64,000 bases of DNA from Sphingopyxis flava (GCF_900168005.1 NZ_FUYP01000016.1:24241-88240), one strand, 5' to 3'. Shown: positions 1 through 8,609, counted from the first letter of the stretch. The notes: generated by a model from the letters alone, not told the origin. Made by a program: numbers and translations.

Positions 1-4
1 ATGG

Positions 5-238
5 GTGCGATCCCGCTTTTCGGACGGGGACCCGCCCAACCTTGCCGATCTCCAGGATAGCAGCGCGCTTCCGGACATCGGGTCAAGGCCGGGTTCCTTG
101 TTCAAGGATCTAGGGAGGCACGATCATGGCATCGCGGCGCGGATCGGGATTTATTTCGGACTTCTTGCCGTGACGATCCTGATCCTGCTCGGCGGTCTCG
201 GGATCGCCCAAGGCCTCGAGCAATTGCTCTCCCCGTAG
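5..238 (+). CDS. small membrane protein or C-terminal end of a longer gene
   Basis: The frame is open from the first base of the window, so this may be the 3' end of a gene that starts upstream; otherwise a GTG at base 5 would start a 77-residue protein. The first half is polar and unremarkable. The second half holds one strong hydrophobic segment (about residues 47-70, rich in Ile/Leu/Gly), followed by a short tail ending QLLSP. I recognise no family. It lies in the same direction as the next two small genes, with a 60-base gap. Confidence is low because the 5' end cannot be judged. Confidence 0.35.
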   Translation: MRSRFSDGDPPNLADLQDSSALPDIGSRPGSLFKDLGRHDHGIAARIGIYFGLLAVTILILLGGLGIAQGLEQLLSP

Positions 239-298
239 ATCCCGTCGTCAACTTGCCCCAATTGGCCGGAGCGCTGTGCTTCCGGTGAAGGAGAAGTC

Positions 299-628
299 AT
301 GTCCGATACATTTGCTGCCATGGCCGCGCGGCTTCAGCGCGACATCCCGAAGGCGGAAAACCGCGTCGACGACAGCCTGATCGCGCTATCATCGCTTATG
401 ACCAGCGTCGTGACCGCGCGCCGGGCGACAGGCGTTCCGGCAAAAACCGGCCAGCGCACCATCCTGCGCCTTGCCAAGGCCCAGCTCTCGCTGGTCGAGG
501 TTGGCGGTGAACTCCTGCGCGCGCATGGCGAGCTTGCCGAGATTGGCAAGGAAACAGCCGGTTATGATCTACGCGAGTGCCCGCCGTCCGCGCTTGCCGA
601 GATATCCTCCATCGCCAAGGTCAGTTGA
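299..628 (+). CDS. conserved-looking hypothetical protein, 109 aa
   Basis: The ATG is preceded by a good ribosome-binding site (AAGGAG about 6 bases upstream). The product is soluble, mostly helical in appearance (many Ala/Leu/Glu/Arg), with no signal peptide or membrane segment, and I recognise no motif. It sits just ahead of a membrane protein (gap 32 bases) and a RadC-like gene, all on the plus strand and opposite to the conjugation operon, so it is probably part of the accessory cargo of the mobile region. The function is unknown. Confidence 0.55.
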   Translation: MSDTFAAMAARLQRDIPKAENRVDDSLIALSSLMTSVVTARRATGVPAKTGQRTILRLAKAQLSLVEVGGELLRAHGELAEIGKETAGYDLRECPPSALAEISSIAKVS

Positions 629-660
629 CCGGGGCGCGGCCGGCCCGGATAGTGGCGGAC

Positions 661-1149
661 ATGCGAATAGCCGTTTTCGCCACCCTGTTGCTAGCCGCTC
701 TCATCTATGCTGCGAGGAAAGGCGGCGGCCCCGAGCGGGTCATGGTCGGTATCGCGCTCATCATCCTTCTCTGGGACCGGCTGCTCGTCCTCTTGGGCGC
801 GGTGACCTACCAGCGCGTCGATGTCGGCTATCTTGCTCAAGACCTGTTCGGCGCCGCGGCGACTCTCGTCCTGGCGCTCTTTGCAAAGCGCTTCTGGCCG
901 CTTCTCGCGGCGGTTCTCCACACGCTGCCGCTCCTCGCCCATTTCGCACGCGCAGTCGATATCGCGGTGAACCCCGTCGTCTATCTTACAATGCAGGTCG
1001 CTGCTTCATGGTTGATCCCGCCTCTGCTCATCGCCGCAACATGGCGCCACCAGCAAAGACTGCGCCGGACCGGCAGCTATCCATCCTGGCGGAGATGGTC
1101 GCGCTCGTCGCCCCAGCCGACGCCGAACGGATCGCAGCAAGCCTATTAG
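661..1149 (+). CDS. small integral membrane protein, 162 aa
   Basis: The start ATG at 661 gives an N-terminal hydrophobic segment directly after Met-Arg; the open frame upstream of it is polar and unlikely to be translated. About four membrane segments are visible (approximate residues 3-18, 24-45, 60-80 and 110-130), with a basic C-terminal tail. The last 109 bases overlap the start of the RadC-like gene in another frame, so the C-terminus may be shorter in practice or the two genes may be translationally linked. I recognise no family; it is likely an accessory membrane protein of the integrated element. Confidence 0.5.
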   Translation: MRIAVFATLLLAALIYAARKGGGPERVMVGIALIILLWDRLLVLLGAVTYQRVDVGYLAQDLFGAAATLVLALFAKRFWPLLAAVLHTLPLLAHFARAVDIAVNPVVYLTMQVAASWLIPPLLIAATWRHQQRLRRTGSYPSWRRWSRSSPQPTPNGSQQAY

Positions 1150-2060
1150 CCGAATTCCAGACCATCGGCCGGATCTGGTCACGCACACCCCAGGACATTG
1201 ACCGGGTGACAGGTGCGGGATCTGAGGTGACGAGGCTCCTTCTTCGTTCGCGAGTGTTCGCGCTCGAGGCCCTCTCGTCGGGCTTGCATGGGATAAGGAT
1301 CGACCCCTGTTGCACGGCCCTGCGCGACTATCTGGTCCTCCAGATGGGATCGCTCCCCGACGAGCAGCTGCGCGTTCTCTTTCTGGATGCGGGGGGACAT
1401 CTCATCGCCGATGAGCAATTGCAGCATGGAACCCTCACCCGTCTCGCGCTTTATCCGCGCACGATCTTTCGCCGCGCGCTTGAGCTCAATGCCGGCGGCA
1501 TCATCCTCGTTCACAATCATCCAAGCCGCGACCCGACACCGAGCGACCACGACATCGCGGTCACGCGGCTACTTGACCGGATCGGCCGCGAACTCGACAT
1601 CAAGCTGGTCGACCACATCATCGTTACCGAATGCGGCACGCGTCACATTCGCACCAGCGGAGCCGCGACAAAGTTGGAGCGCGGCACCTTGCAGCAGCTT
1701 CGCAGTCCGGGGCCCGCCGAGAGGGGCAAAATCGCTTTGGAAAATGCCAAGGCCACGCTGCGACGGCGCCTTCTGCGTGATCAGCTTTTCGGCGCGCCCG
1801 AATTGTTCGGCGATCCCGCGTGGGAGATGCTCATCGATATATTCATCCATGAGTGCGAGGGTGAGCCCCTGCCTCTCAGTTCGCTCTGCGTCACGCCAAG
1901 CATCCCGATGAGCAGCGCGCTCAGGCTCTGCCGGAAATTATGCGCTGCCGGGATCGTCGATCGCATACCCGACCCGGGCGATGGTCGCCGAAGCTTCGTC
2001 AGGCTCACACCCGAAACCGCGCACCGGATGCGGGCCTATTTCGAGGAGGGGCGCGGCTGA
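1041..2060 (+). CDS. RadC-like JAB-domain protein with C-terminal winged helix
   Basis: The N-terminal half is the RadC/JAB (MPN+) fold. The metal-binding signature HNHPSRDPTPSD is present (His158, His160, Asp169 counted from ATG 1041), preceded by the usual 'F-L-D' strand and followed by 'VDHIIV'. RadC-type proteins are frequent on conjugative elements; their exact biochemical role is unresolved. After about residue 260 there is a segment unlike normal RadC: 'PMSSALRLCRKLCAAGIVDR' followed by 'DPGDGRRSFVRLTP', which reads as a MarR-type recognition helix and wing. The protein (339 aa) is therefore longer than ordinary RadC. A start at GTG/ATG 1008 is possible, but 1041 fits the domain boundary better. 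Confidence 0.8.
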   Translation: MAPPAKTAPDRQLSILAEMVALVAPADAERIAASLLAEFQTIGRIWSRTPQDIDRVTGAGSEVTRLLLRSRVFALEALSSGLHGIRIDPCCTALRDYLVLQMGSLPDEQLRVLFLDAGGHLIADEQLQHGTLTRLALYPRTIFRRALELNAGGIILVHNHPSRDPTPSDHDIAVTRLLDRIGRELDIKLVDHIIVTECGTRHIRTSGAATKLERGTLQQLRSPGPAERGKIALENAKATLRRRLLRDQLFGAPELFGDPAWEMLIDIFIHECEGEPLPLSSLCVTPSIPMSSALRLCRKLCAAGIVDRIPDPGDGRRSFVRLTPETAHRMRAYFEEGRG

Positions 2061-2068
2061 CCGGCCCG

Positions 2069-3904
2069 TCAGAGCGGACCTTCATCGAGCACGGAGGAGA
2101 TCGCGGTGCGCCTGGCGTCGCTCGGTCCTCTCCCGCCGACCGCGCGCTGCCAAAGGCTCGCCGCCGGGTCGGCTGCAATAAAAGCGCGCTGCCCCGGCGG
2201 ACCGCGGCGCGCGATGTGATCGCTGCTGAGCGAAATCCGCGCGACCGGCAGACCATCGGGAAAGAGCAAATAGCCTTCATAGCGCGCAAGGCGAAGCTCG
2301 CTTTCGGGCACCGCGGGGCGCGTTCGGCGCTGCCGGCCCAGCGTGAAATGGGGTGCATGATCGCGATCGCCGAGTCCGCCGGTCATGGTATGAACCTCGA
2401 CCTCGCAATGGCCGACCGCGTCGCTCGCCCATTTCCGGCTCTCGCCGTCGATCATCTGGAGGAAGAGCTTGGTGTTGCAGCAGCCGAGCATCGATTCGGC
2501 GAGATCCTTGCCGTAGCGGTGCCGCATCTGCCCGATCGCCTGGAAGGTCAGCACGACCGCGGCGCCGAACTTTCGCCCCTCGGGAAGCAGCCGGGCAAGA
2601 TTGTCGACGCGCGGGAGATCCGCAAGTTCGTCGAGGAGGAGCCAGACGCGCCGCTCCGGCGAGGGCGGCAGGGCAAGCAGCGCGCTTGCTGCGCATTCAA
2701 GCCAGCAGGCGAGCAGCGGCTTCGAAGCCTCGAAATAATCTTCCTTGCGCGGCACGAAGATCCAGGGCCTCTTTCCTTCGCAAGCGTCGAGACCGGCGAT
2801 GAAATCGCGAAAGGAAAAGGGCGTCTCTTCTCCGTTTGGCAACCGCAGAAACTGGATGAGATTGGCGGCTTTCGCGAGCATGAAGAGGACGCTGCCGGTC
2901 GCGCGGTCTGCGTCGTCGGCAAAGATCCGCGCCGACGAGCTGTCGCCGAGCCACGCCTTGAGATCATCCCGGGTCCGATCCTGGAGCGCGTGAAGGAGGT
3001 CGGGCAAGCTCCCCTTCCCTTCGCGCCAGAGTGCGCGCAGCATATTGGCGACGAGGATGCGGCTCGTCTCGACCCAGACATCGCGCCCGTTGTGGCCGGT
3101 TTCGGTGATCAACTGCTGCGCGATGCGATCGGCATCCGCGGGGTGCGCGATCTCGGCAAAGGGCGACCAGTAGGCGCAGCGGGCATCGAAAGGATTGAGG
3201 ATGACATCGCCGCGCGCGGGATTGAAATAGTGGGCAATGAATTCGCCGCTCGTGTCATAGACAAGCGCCGCCTCGCCGCGCGCCTCGATCCCGTCGAGCA
3301 TTTGGCGCAGCACCGTGGTCTTGCCGCTACCGGTCGTGCCGATCATTGCCATGTGCCGGGTTTCGAGCCGCGGCGGGAGCGCAACGGACCCGATTGCAAG
3401 CGAGCGGGGGTCCGCCTCCTCGCGCGTCAGCTTTGCGAGCGCCGCCTCGCTCGCCACACGCGTACCGCTGATGAACCGGTCGCGCAGCGCGCGCTCGCGC
3501 CGCCGCGCCGCCGCTCCGCGCAAAAGGATCAGGCAGGAAAGCCAGGCTCCGAAGCCAGCCGCGCCGCCACGCAGGACCAAGGCGCCGGAGACTTGCGCAG
3601 CGCGGCGATAATAGGGATGAGCCGCGACCGCGCGCGCCGACACGCGGTAATCCACGTCGTCATGACGGATCGTCATGCCGGGATCGTGGCTCTTTGCAAA
3701 CCATGTCAAAATCTTCGCCCGGCACCAGACACCGCTTGATTGGAGAGCAGGCGAGCTGAGCATCAGCCAAGGGGTACCGAGGCCCGCGAGCGCGATCGAG
3801 GAGAGCATGATCGCAAGGTGGCGCTTCAGGCGTCGGGTCTGGCTGTAGCGACGCTGCCGTCGCAGCATCTCCGCATGTAGGCGGCGATCATGCGGCTCTG
3901 TCAT
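2069..3904 (-). CDS. traD: conjugal transfer coupling protein, TraD/VirD4-like ATPase
   Basis: Type IV coupling proteins bring the relaxase-DNA complex to the secretion channel at the inner membrane. The 611-residue product has two N-terminal membrane segments (about residues 31-55 and 105-128), a Walker A motif GTTGSGKTT at residues 189-197, and a Walker B-like 'VWLLLDELADLP' near residue 400 followed by the conserved 'TFQAIGQ' sensor region. This is the TraD/TraG (type IV secretion coupling protein DNA-binding) arrangement. It is the last gene of a leftward operon with lytic transglycosylase, DUF736, TraF and regulators. In related alphaproteobacterial elements a relaxase gene usually lies next to it; none is present in the 64 bases between this gene and the transglycosylase. 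Confidence 0.9.
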   Translation of the reverse strand: MTEPHDRRLHAEMLRRQRRYSQTRRLKRHLAIMLSSIALAGLGTPWLMLSSPALQSSGVWCRAKILTWFAKSHDPGMTIRHDDVDYRVSARAVAAHPYYRRAAQVSGALVLRGGAAGFGAWLSCLILLRGAAARRRERALRDRFISGTRVASEAALAKLTREEADPRSLAIGSVALPPRLETRHMAMIGTTGSGKTTVLRQMLDGIEARGEAALVYDTSGEFIAHYFNPARGDVILNPFDARCAYWSPFAEIAHPADADRIAQQLITETGHNGRDVWVETSRILVANMLRALWREGKGSLPDLLHALQDRTRDDLKAWLGDSSSARIFADDADRATGSVLFMLAKAANLIQFLRLPNGEETPFSFRDFIAGLDACEGKRPWIFVPRKEDYFEASKPLLACWLECAASALLALPPSPERRVWLLLDELADLPRVDNLARLLPEGRKFGAAVVLTFQAIGQMRHRYGKDLAESMLGCCNTKLFLQMIDGESRKWASDAVGHCEVEVHTMTGGLGDRDHAPHFTLGRQRRTRPAVPESELRLARYEGYLLFPDGLPVARISLSSDHIARRGPPGQRAFIAADPAASLWQRAVGGRGPSDARRTAISSVLDEGPL

Positions 3905-3968
3905 GATCTGGCGGCGAGGATCGCCTCACGATTTTCGCCTTTCCCGCCACGAGGTTGACGCTGATGGC

Positions 3969-4682
3969 TCATGGCTCGCGGCTTGAAAGCTGAATAAAGA
4001 GCGACGGCAGCGAAACGAGCGTGACAGGCCTTTCCTCCTCGTCCGCCGCCTGGGGCGGCAGACCGGGCCGGACTGCAAACAGCGGCCCATCGCGCCAGGA
4101 CGGCGGCTCTTTGCGCGGGGCGGGCGCGGATTTGTCTGTCGCGCCTCGCATAAGGGGAGCGAGGTGGGCGACATAGGCGCGCGTTTCTGCCGGCAGCCCG
4201 CGGCGACCCCTTGCATAGGCGTCAGCGCGGCCCGGGCCTGCATTATAGGCAATGAGCATCAAGGAGATATTGCGATATCGGTCCCACATCGCACGGAGAT
4301 AGGCAGTGCCTGCAAGAATGTTGGCGCGGGTATCAAAGGGATCAGACCCGAGCCTGTGGCGCGCGCTCAGCATAGCCCAGGTCGCGGGCATGATCTGCAT
4401 CAGCCCTATTGCGCCAGCGCGCGAGACCGCGCGGGGATTGCCGCCGCTTTCGGCATGCATGACGCGCCAGATCCAGTCTTCGGGGACAGCGAAACGGCGC
4501 GCAGCTTCCGCCACGTGCGCTGCTTGTGCAGCGTGCCGCGGTGCGGCGGGGGCGCGGCGTTCCTGGCCTTCTGCCCGTGCCGCAGCGAGCATGGGATGCA
4601 CCGCGATCGCCAGCGCGCAGGCGGCCGCGATCCGCCGCTTGTGCGCCGCGGCGCTGCGGCTGCGATGCCCCATGCCCGGCAC
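3969..4682 (-). CDS. lytic transglycosylase (SLT domain), conjugation-associated
   Basis: This is a periplasmic muramidase that would open peptidoglycan locally for the transfer apparatus (VirB1-like role). A signal segment occupies about residues 18-37. The SLT domain follows with all hallmarks: catalytic Glu78 in 'HAESGGNP', 'GLMQIMP' and 'AYNAGPG'. The 237-residue length fits conjugation-associated lytic transglycosylases. The C-terminal 60 residues are Pro/Ser/Arg-rich and low complexity. It lies 3 bases after the DUF736 gene stop, clearly in the same operon. Confidence 0.9.
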   Translation of the reverse strand: MPGMGHRSRSAAAHKRRIAAACALAIAVHPMLAAARAEGQERRAPAAPRHAAQAAHVAEAARRFAVPEDWIWRVMHAESGGNPRAVSRAGAIGLMQIMPATWAMLSARHRLGSDPFDTRANILAGTAYLRAMWDRYRNISLMLIAYNAGPGRADAYARGRRGLPAETRAYVAHLAPLMRGATDKSAPAPRKEPPSWRDGPLFAVRPGLPPQAADEEERPVTLVSLPSLFIQLSSREP

Positions 4683-4685
4683 CGC

Positions 4686-5018
4686 TCAGCTCCGGTCTTG
4701 CGGTTGCGACCGCGACCAGAGGAGATGATGTTCGCTGTCGTCGCGCGCCGAGCGAATGAGATTGGCGCGGAGCGACACCGGCAATGCGGGGTCGTCGATC
4801 TGCAGCGCGATATAGGGTCCGGCGCGCTCGCCGGTGCGGTCCCAGCCTGCGCCCACCTCGATCCTGCTGTCGGCCTCGCCGAGCAGCACGCGCCAATCGG
4901 GGGCATTCTCGGTATCGCTGGGCGCTGCTGGAACAATGGCAAGCGCCGCATCGAGCGTCAGCGTCGTAATCCGGCCCGAGTATCCGGGGTCGGCTTCGTG
5001 AAAGGTTCCGATCAGCAT
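4686..5018 (-). CDS. DUF736 family protein
   Basis: A 110-residue protein starting MLIGTF and containing the family-typical stretch 'IEVGAGWDRTGERAGPYI' and 'ISLRANL'-like strand (here 'VSLRANLIRS'). DUF736 proteins are a hallmark of alphaproteobacterial integrative/conjugative elements and plasmids; the molecular function is not established. The start ATG overlaps the end of the TraF gene by a few bases, implying translational coupling. Confidence 0.88.
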   Translation of the reverse strand: MLIGTFHEADPGYSGRITTLTLDAALAIVPAAPSDTENAPDWRVLLGEADSRIEVGAGWDRTGERAGPYIALQIDDPALPVSLRANLIRSARDDSEHHLLWSRSQPQDRS

Positions 5019-5674
5019 GAGATATAATCCTTCTTAGGGTGGAACGAGCGGGAGAGTCCGTGCGAGCGCCAGCGAAGCGACGAGCCGGGCGCCGATCGCG
5101 TGAGGATCGGCCGCGCAGGACCGAGAAGCCCGGAAACCGGCAGGGGCCCAAAGTAGCGGCTGTCGAGACTGTCGGATGCGGCGTTAAGAAGAAAGAGTTC
5201 GCCATGGCGAAGCGTGCGGCAGCCCCTCCAGCGCGGGAGCGCGCGTCCCCTCCGGTCGGCCGCGCGCGCGAATGCTGCGTGGCGTCCGTCGATCGATATT
5301 TTGGCACCCCAGCGGCAGACGCGGGCCCCGGGCGTTGCCGCGACATGTTTGAGAAGGGGCGTACCGAGAGGCAGGTAATCCCGGCGATCGAGCCAGTCAG
5401 CGACCGTAGGCGGGGGTATGATGGCAATGAGGTCGCCAAGCGCAGGGGTGCGCGCATCAATCCGGTAAAGGCCGACGGGGACGCTCGCGCTCGCGTTCCA
5501 GATCAGGCGCGGACGCGGCGACTGCCAGATAACCACGGCGAAGAGGGACGCGAATAGCGCCGCCGCTGCGAGCGTCGCAGCGAAATAGCCGCGGTGCAGG
5601 GCGGCACCGCCCGGAGGCGAAGCTCGCCTCAGTATCTGGCGGGTCCGCTCGCCCGCTTCGCGGCGCAGGAGCAT
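5012..5674 (-). CDS. traF: TraF-like conjugative transfer signal peptidase (S26)
   Basis: An S26-family peptidase that in plasmid systems processes or cyclises the conjugative pilin. The 220-residue protein has one N-terminal membrane anchor (about residues 30-52). Next comes the S26 box 'SASVPVGLYR', with the likely nucleophile Ser64, and the general base Lys109 in 'PLLKHVAA'. Later strands 'ELFLLN' and 'DSLDSRYFGPLP' match the family. Its ATG overlaps the stop of the upstream HTH gene (TGATG) and its end overlaps the DUF736 start, so three genes are tightly coupled. Confidence 0.9.
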   Translation of the reverse strand: MLLRREAGERTRQILRRASPPGGAALHRGYFAATLAAAALFASLFAVVIWQSPRPRLIWNASASVPVGLYRIDARTPALGDLIAIIPPPTVADWLDRRDYLPLGTPLLKHVAATPGARVCRWGAKISIDGRHAAFARAADRRGRALPRWRGCRTLRHGELFLLNAASDSLDSRYFGPLPVSGLLGPARPILTRSAPGSSLRWRSHGLSRSFHPKKDYISC

Positions 5675-5928
5675 CAGCGACGCACCACACGGCGCGCGGG
5701 ATGGATCAACCGCTTGGGCGGATTTGTGGTCGAATAGCGAAGTCCAGTTCCAGCCCAGGCATCGAGATCGGAAATCTCGTAAACGATGCGCCCGCCAAGC
5801 TTCAGATATTTGGGGCCGGTGCCGAAGCAGCGGTGCTTTTCGAGTGTTCGCGCCGAGAGCCCGAGATGCAAGGCCGCATCGGGGGTTCTGAGATAGCGGG
5901 GGCCATCGGGCTCAAGCGGCTCGGTCAT
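5674..5928 (-). CDS. AlpA/excisionase-like helix-turn-helix protein
   Basis: An 84-residue protein with the MerR/AlpA-type helix-turn-helix pattern 'RYLRTPDAALHLGLSARTLEKHR' split around residue 20, followed by 'GPKYLKLGGRIVYEISDLDAWA'. Such small proteins act as excisionase or operon regulators on mobile elements. The C-terminal tail is basic. It directly precedes traF with a one-base overlap. The role as regulator of the transfer operon is inferred from position. Confidence 0.85.
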   Translation of the reverse strand: MTEPLEPDGPRYLRTPDAALHLGLSARTLEKHRCFGTGPKYLKLGGRIVYEISDLDAWAGTGLRYSTTNPPKRLIHPARRVVRR

Positions 5929-6047
5929 GGGCGGTCTCCGGCGTTAGCAAGTGACGTGCCCGCCAGGCTGGCGGGCCCAAGGCACGTCTCGCCGATCCTG
6001 ATCATGACCGAGAACGGACAAAGCGCGGAAAGGTCGGAATGTCCCGA

Positions 6048-6813
6048 TCAGCCAGCCGCGAGGAGCGCGCGGTAACCGCCGTCGCGCATCGCGAGCGCGC
6101 CGCGCTGCCATCGCGCGATGCGGCGCCTTTCGCTCGAGGCGTCCCACTCGGCGGCCGAATAGTGACGCGCATCAGGCGTAAGGAGCGCGGCGGCAAGCTC
6201 ACGGGCCGACGCACCCACCGCAATGCCATCGAGAAGACGAAGCCACTGGACAAGGCGCCAGCGCTCGGTTGGGCCGGGATCGATGCCGGCGGGAGGCGTC
6301 ACCAGCCCCTCCCCGCTCAGACCGCGATGCAGCGCTGCGGCGAGCGCGAGCCGGATGCCACCCTGCGCGTCGGCGGGGCAGACATAGGCAATTTCCTCAT
6401 TGCCCTCGCAGTAGCGGACAGCGACGCGGTAATGGCGGCCCGCGAGCCGGAGCACGAGATGCCATTCGCGATAGCCGATCACTTCGCTCGCGACCCGGTC
6501 GCCGCGCACAAGTTCGGCGAGCCGCGCCGCCGCGAGTCCCTCAGGCGCCGGCTGGGCCACCGCGACGAGCGCGCAGGCATGCGGATGCCAGATAGCGGGT
6601 GCTTCGGCGGCGCTATGATCGGGGTCGAAGGCGAAAGACCAACCCCCAGTGGCGCGCGACCGCGCCGAGCGCCGCGGGCTTGCCGAGCGCGGCGTCATAC
6701 TGACGCCGATAGGAGGGATTGCGGCGCAGAAACTCCTGCGCGAAATCCGCCCGATCATATCGCTCGAACATCTTCGTATAATATTCGGACCGCCAGTCGA
6801 TCTTATGGTGCAT
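6048..6813 (-). CDS. DUF2285/DUF6499 regulator-like protein, frameshifted as sequenced
   Basis: Two overlapping frames together make one known architecture. Frame 1 (from ATG 6813) gives the N-terminal 'transcriptional regulator domain' (DUF6499-like: 'DWRSEYYTKMFERYDRADF', 'EFLRRNPSYRRQYDAAL', 'ARHWG'). Frame 2 continues with 'FAFDPDHSAAEAPAIW' and the DUF2285 domain to the stop at 6048. Removing one G from the GGTTGG run near 6638-6648 would join them as ...ARHWGLSFAFDPD..., which is the expected family sequence. The gene heads the conjugation operon and is typically found there in sphingomonad elements. Either a true lesion or a sequencing indel. Confidence 0.8.
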
Positions 6814-7056
6814 TATATTCTCCCCATGGCAGAATCAGGGCCAAGGCCTGGAAATCCGGGCGCTTTTGCCGGAACAATCGACGGATGGGCTCCAGCGCAC
6901 AGGCGATGAGCATAAGCGAGCTTTGTCAGATTGTGTCGCAGAGACGGCCTCAATCTGGTTCTAAATTCGCTGGGGACGAGTGATGCCGGAGGCAAAGCCC
7001 CGCCTTCGCATATGTTTGGACTGGCACTGGATCCGTGCATTCCATAAAGGCGGCTC

Positions 7057-7275
7057 ATGACCGCGATCGGGACCAGGATTGACGAAACAGGAACGTTGGT
7101 CCGCGAGGCGGGCGGTTTCATCCTGCGCCGGGATCTCGGCGGCCGCTGGAAGCTCGATCTTCACCGTGTCCCTGTCGACCATATCGAAAAGCGCGTCCGG
7201 ATCACCGGGGTCGTGGTCGGCGAGGATCTGGTGGATGTCGTCGGAGTGTCGCCGGAGATGCCGGGCCGCCCCTGA
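7057..7275 (+). CDS. DUF5818 small protein
   Basis: A 72-residue protein beginning MTAIGTRIDETGTL with the core 'RRDLGGRWKLDLHRVPVDHIE', then 'KRVRITGVVVGEDLVDVVGV'. This matches the DUF5818 family, a short beta-rich protein common in sphingomonads (family assignment from memory). The C-terminal half resembles an OB-like strand pattern. It stands alone between the conjugation operon and the toxin-antitoxin pair. Confidence 0.7.
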   Translation: MTAIGTRIDETGTLVREAGGFILRRDLGGRWKLDLHRVPVDHIEKRVRITGVVVGEDLVDVVGVSPEMPGRP

Positions 7276-7414
7276 TTGGGAAAGGCGGGGAACGGCTTGC
7301 AGGCGAGCCCTATTCGCGGGCGCCGATATGCTCATCCCGATACAGTGTGTTCCGATTCGGATCGAATGTTGATATTTGGCCAGATACGGACCATATAGGC
7401 TCTGAAAGGAGCCG

Positions 7415-7801
7415 ATGATGGCAACCGCAGCCCGCAACGCGATCGACCGCAAGAGCCTGACTGGCCCGGCGCTGCGAACCTTCTTCAGTATCGCCGAGGC
7501 CTGGGATCTCAATGAGGCGGAGCAGATGGCACTGCTCGGGCTCGACAGCCGGTCGACCCTTCAGAACTGGAAGCGCGGCGAGGTAGCGGCGCTATCGAAG
7601 GATGCGCTCGAGCGGATTTCCTACGTGATGGGCATCTACAAGGGGCTCCAGATTCTTGTCCCCACGACCGCGGATAGCTGGGTGCGCAAGCCGAACAAGG
7701 CGAAGCTTTTCGGGGGCAAGTCGGCGCTCGACCGGATGACCTCGGGCAATGTCGCTGATCTTTATGTCGTGCGGCAGTATATCGACGGTCAGCGCGGCTA
7801 A
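7415..7801 (+). CDS. Xre/MbcA/ParS-type antitoxin
   Basis: A 128-residue antitoxin for the adjacent RES toxin. The N-terminal half has a Xre-like HTH ('WDLNEAEQMALLGLDSRSTLQNWKRGE' split at the turn) and the C-terminal half the MbcA/ParS/Xre toxin-binding region ('ALERISYVMGIYKGLQIL', 'WVRKPN', 'SALDRMTSG'). The gene has a near-ideal RBS (AAAGGAG) and is followed 3 bases later by the toxin GTG. A short inverted repeat ATTCG-GAT-CGAAT (7355-7367) about 50 bases upstream could be an autoregulatory operator; this is a guess from position. Confidence 0.88.
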   Translation: MMATAARNAIDRKSLTGPALRTFFSIAEAWDLNEAEQMALLGLDSRSTLQNWKRGEVAALSKDALERISYVMGIYKGLQILVPTTADSWVRKPNKAKLFGGKSALDRMTSGNVADLYVVRQYIDGQRG

Positions 7802-7804
7802 GGC

Positions 7805-8494
7805 GTGCCACAAGATATTCCCGTCACCGCGACCCGCTGGTCGCCCTGCTATCGCATCATTCCCAGCCGCTTCCCACCGGTCGGGCTGTTCGACAAGGTC
7901 GCGCGCGCAGAGGATCTCGATGCAGTCTTCCAGATCGAGGCGATGACCAACGATCGCCTAAGGGACGAGGTGGGCGACCTTGCGCTCGTGCCGCCCGAGG
8001 ATCGAGTTTCGGGCCCGGGAGCGACGCCCATCATGGCGGCCTTCACCCACCTCAACCCGGCGGGCAGCCGGTTCTCCGACGGCAGCTTCGGCGTCTTTTA
8101 TGCCGCCCTCACGCTCGAGGCGGCCATCGCAGAGACGAAGCACCACCGCGCCAAATTCCTCGCTGCGACTAACGAGCCTGCGCAGGAAATCGACATGCGC
8201 GTCTACGCGGTCGACCTCGCCGCCGATCTCCACGACATCCGCGTCCTCGCAGCGAGCCATCCGCATCTTTACGATCCCGACAATTATGCGACCGCCCAGG
8301 GCCTCGCGTCCGAGCTGCGCGATGCGGGCGGCGACGGCATCCGCTTCTGGAGCGTCCGTCACCAGGGGGGCGAATGCGCTGCCGCCTTTCGCCCCCGCAT
8401 TCTTTCAAACTGCCGGCAGGAGCGGCATCTTTGCTATGTTTGGGACGGGACCTCGATCAAGACGGTCTATGAAAAGCGAAGCCTTGGCGCGTGA
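7805..8494 (+). CDS. RES-domain toxin
   Basis: RES toxins of characterised systems (e.g. MbcT, and the ParT ADP-ribosylating relatives) attack NAD+ or modify metabolic enzymes, arresting growth. This 229-residue product starts with GTG three bases after the antitoxin stop. It shows the family pattern: 'CYRIIPSRFPPVGLFD' with an early conserved Arg, 'FGVFYAALTLEAAIAETKHH' with the conserved Tyr and Glu, and 'GIRFWSVRHQGGECAAAFRP' with the conserved Ser. It is full length for the family. Position on a conjugative segment suggests a stabilisation module. Toxic activity is inferred, not shown. Confidence 0.88.
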   Translation: MPQDIPVTATRWSPCYRIIPSRFPPVGLFDKVARAEDLDAVFQIEAMTNDRLRDEVGDLALVPPEDRVSGPGATPIMAAFTHLNPAGSRFSDGSFGVFYAALTLEAAIAETKHHRAKFLAATNEPAQEIDMRVYAVDLAADLHDIRVLAASHPHLYDPDNYATAQGLASELRDAGGDGIRFWSVRHQGGECAAAFRPRILSNCRQERHLCYVWDGTSIKTVYEKRSLGA

Positions 8495-8609
8495 TGCTCG
8501 CCCTGCGCTTCCCCCTCCCTTTTTCCGGACGTCGCCGCGTTCGATAGCGCCAGATTGAGGGCAGAAGAACTTGCCAGCCCCTGGCTCACCCGTCAGAATC
8601 GAAACGGAA

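Noticed and set aside
471..1040. Long open frame upstream of the RadC-like gene (from 471)
   Set aside because: The frame is open only because of high GC; its Arg/Pro/Ser-rich translation is a shadow of the two small genes at 299-628 and 661-1149. The real start is taken as 1041.
1940..3739. 599-codon plus-strand frame opposite traD
   Set aside because: Antisense shadow of the coupling-protein gene; no domain and atypical composition.
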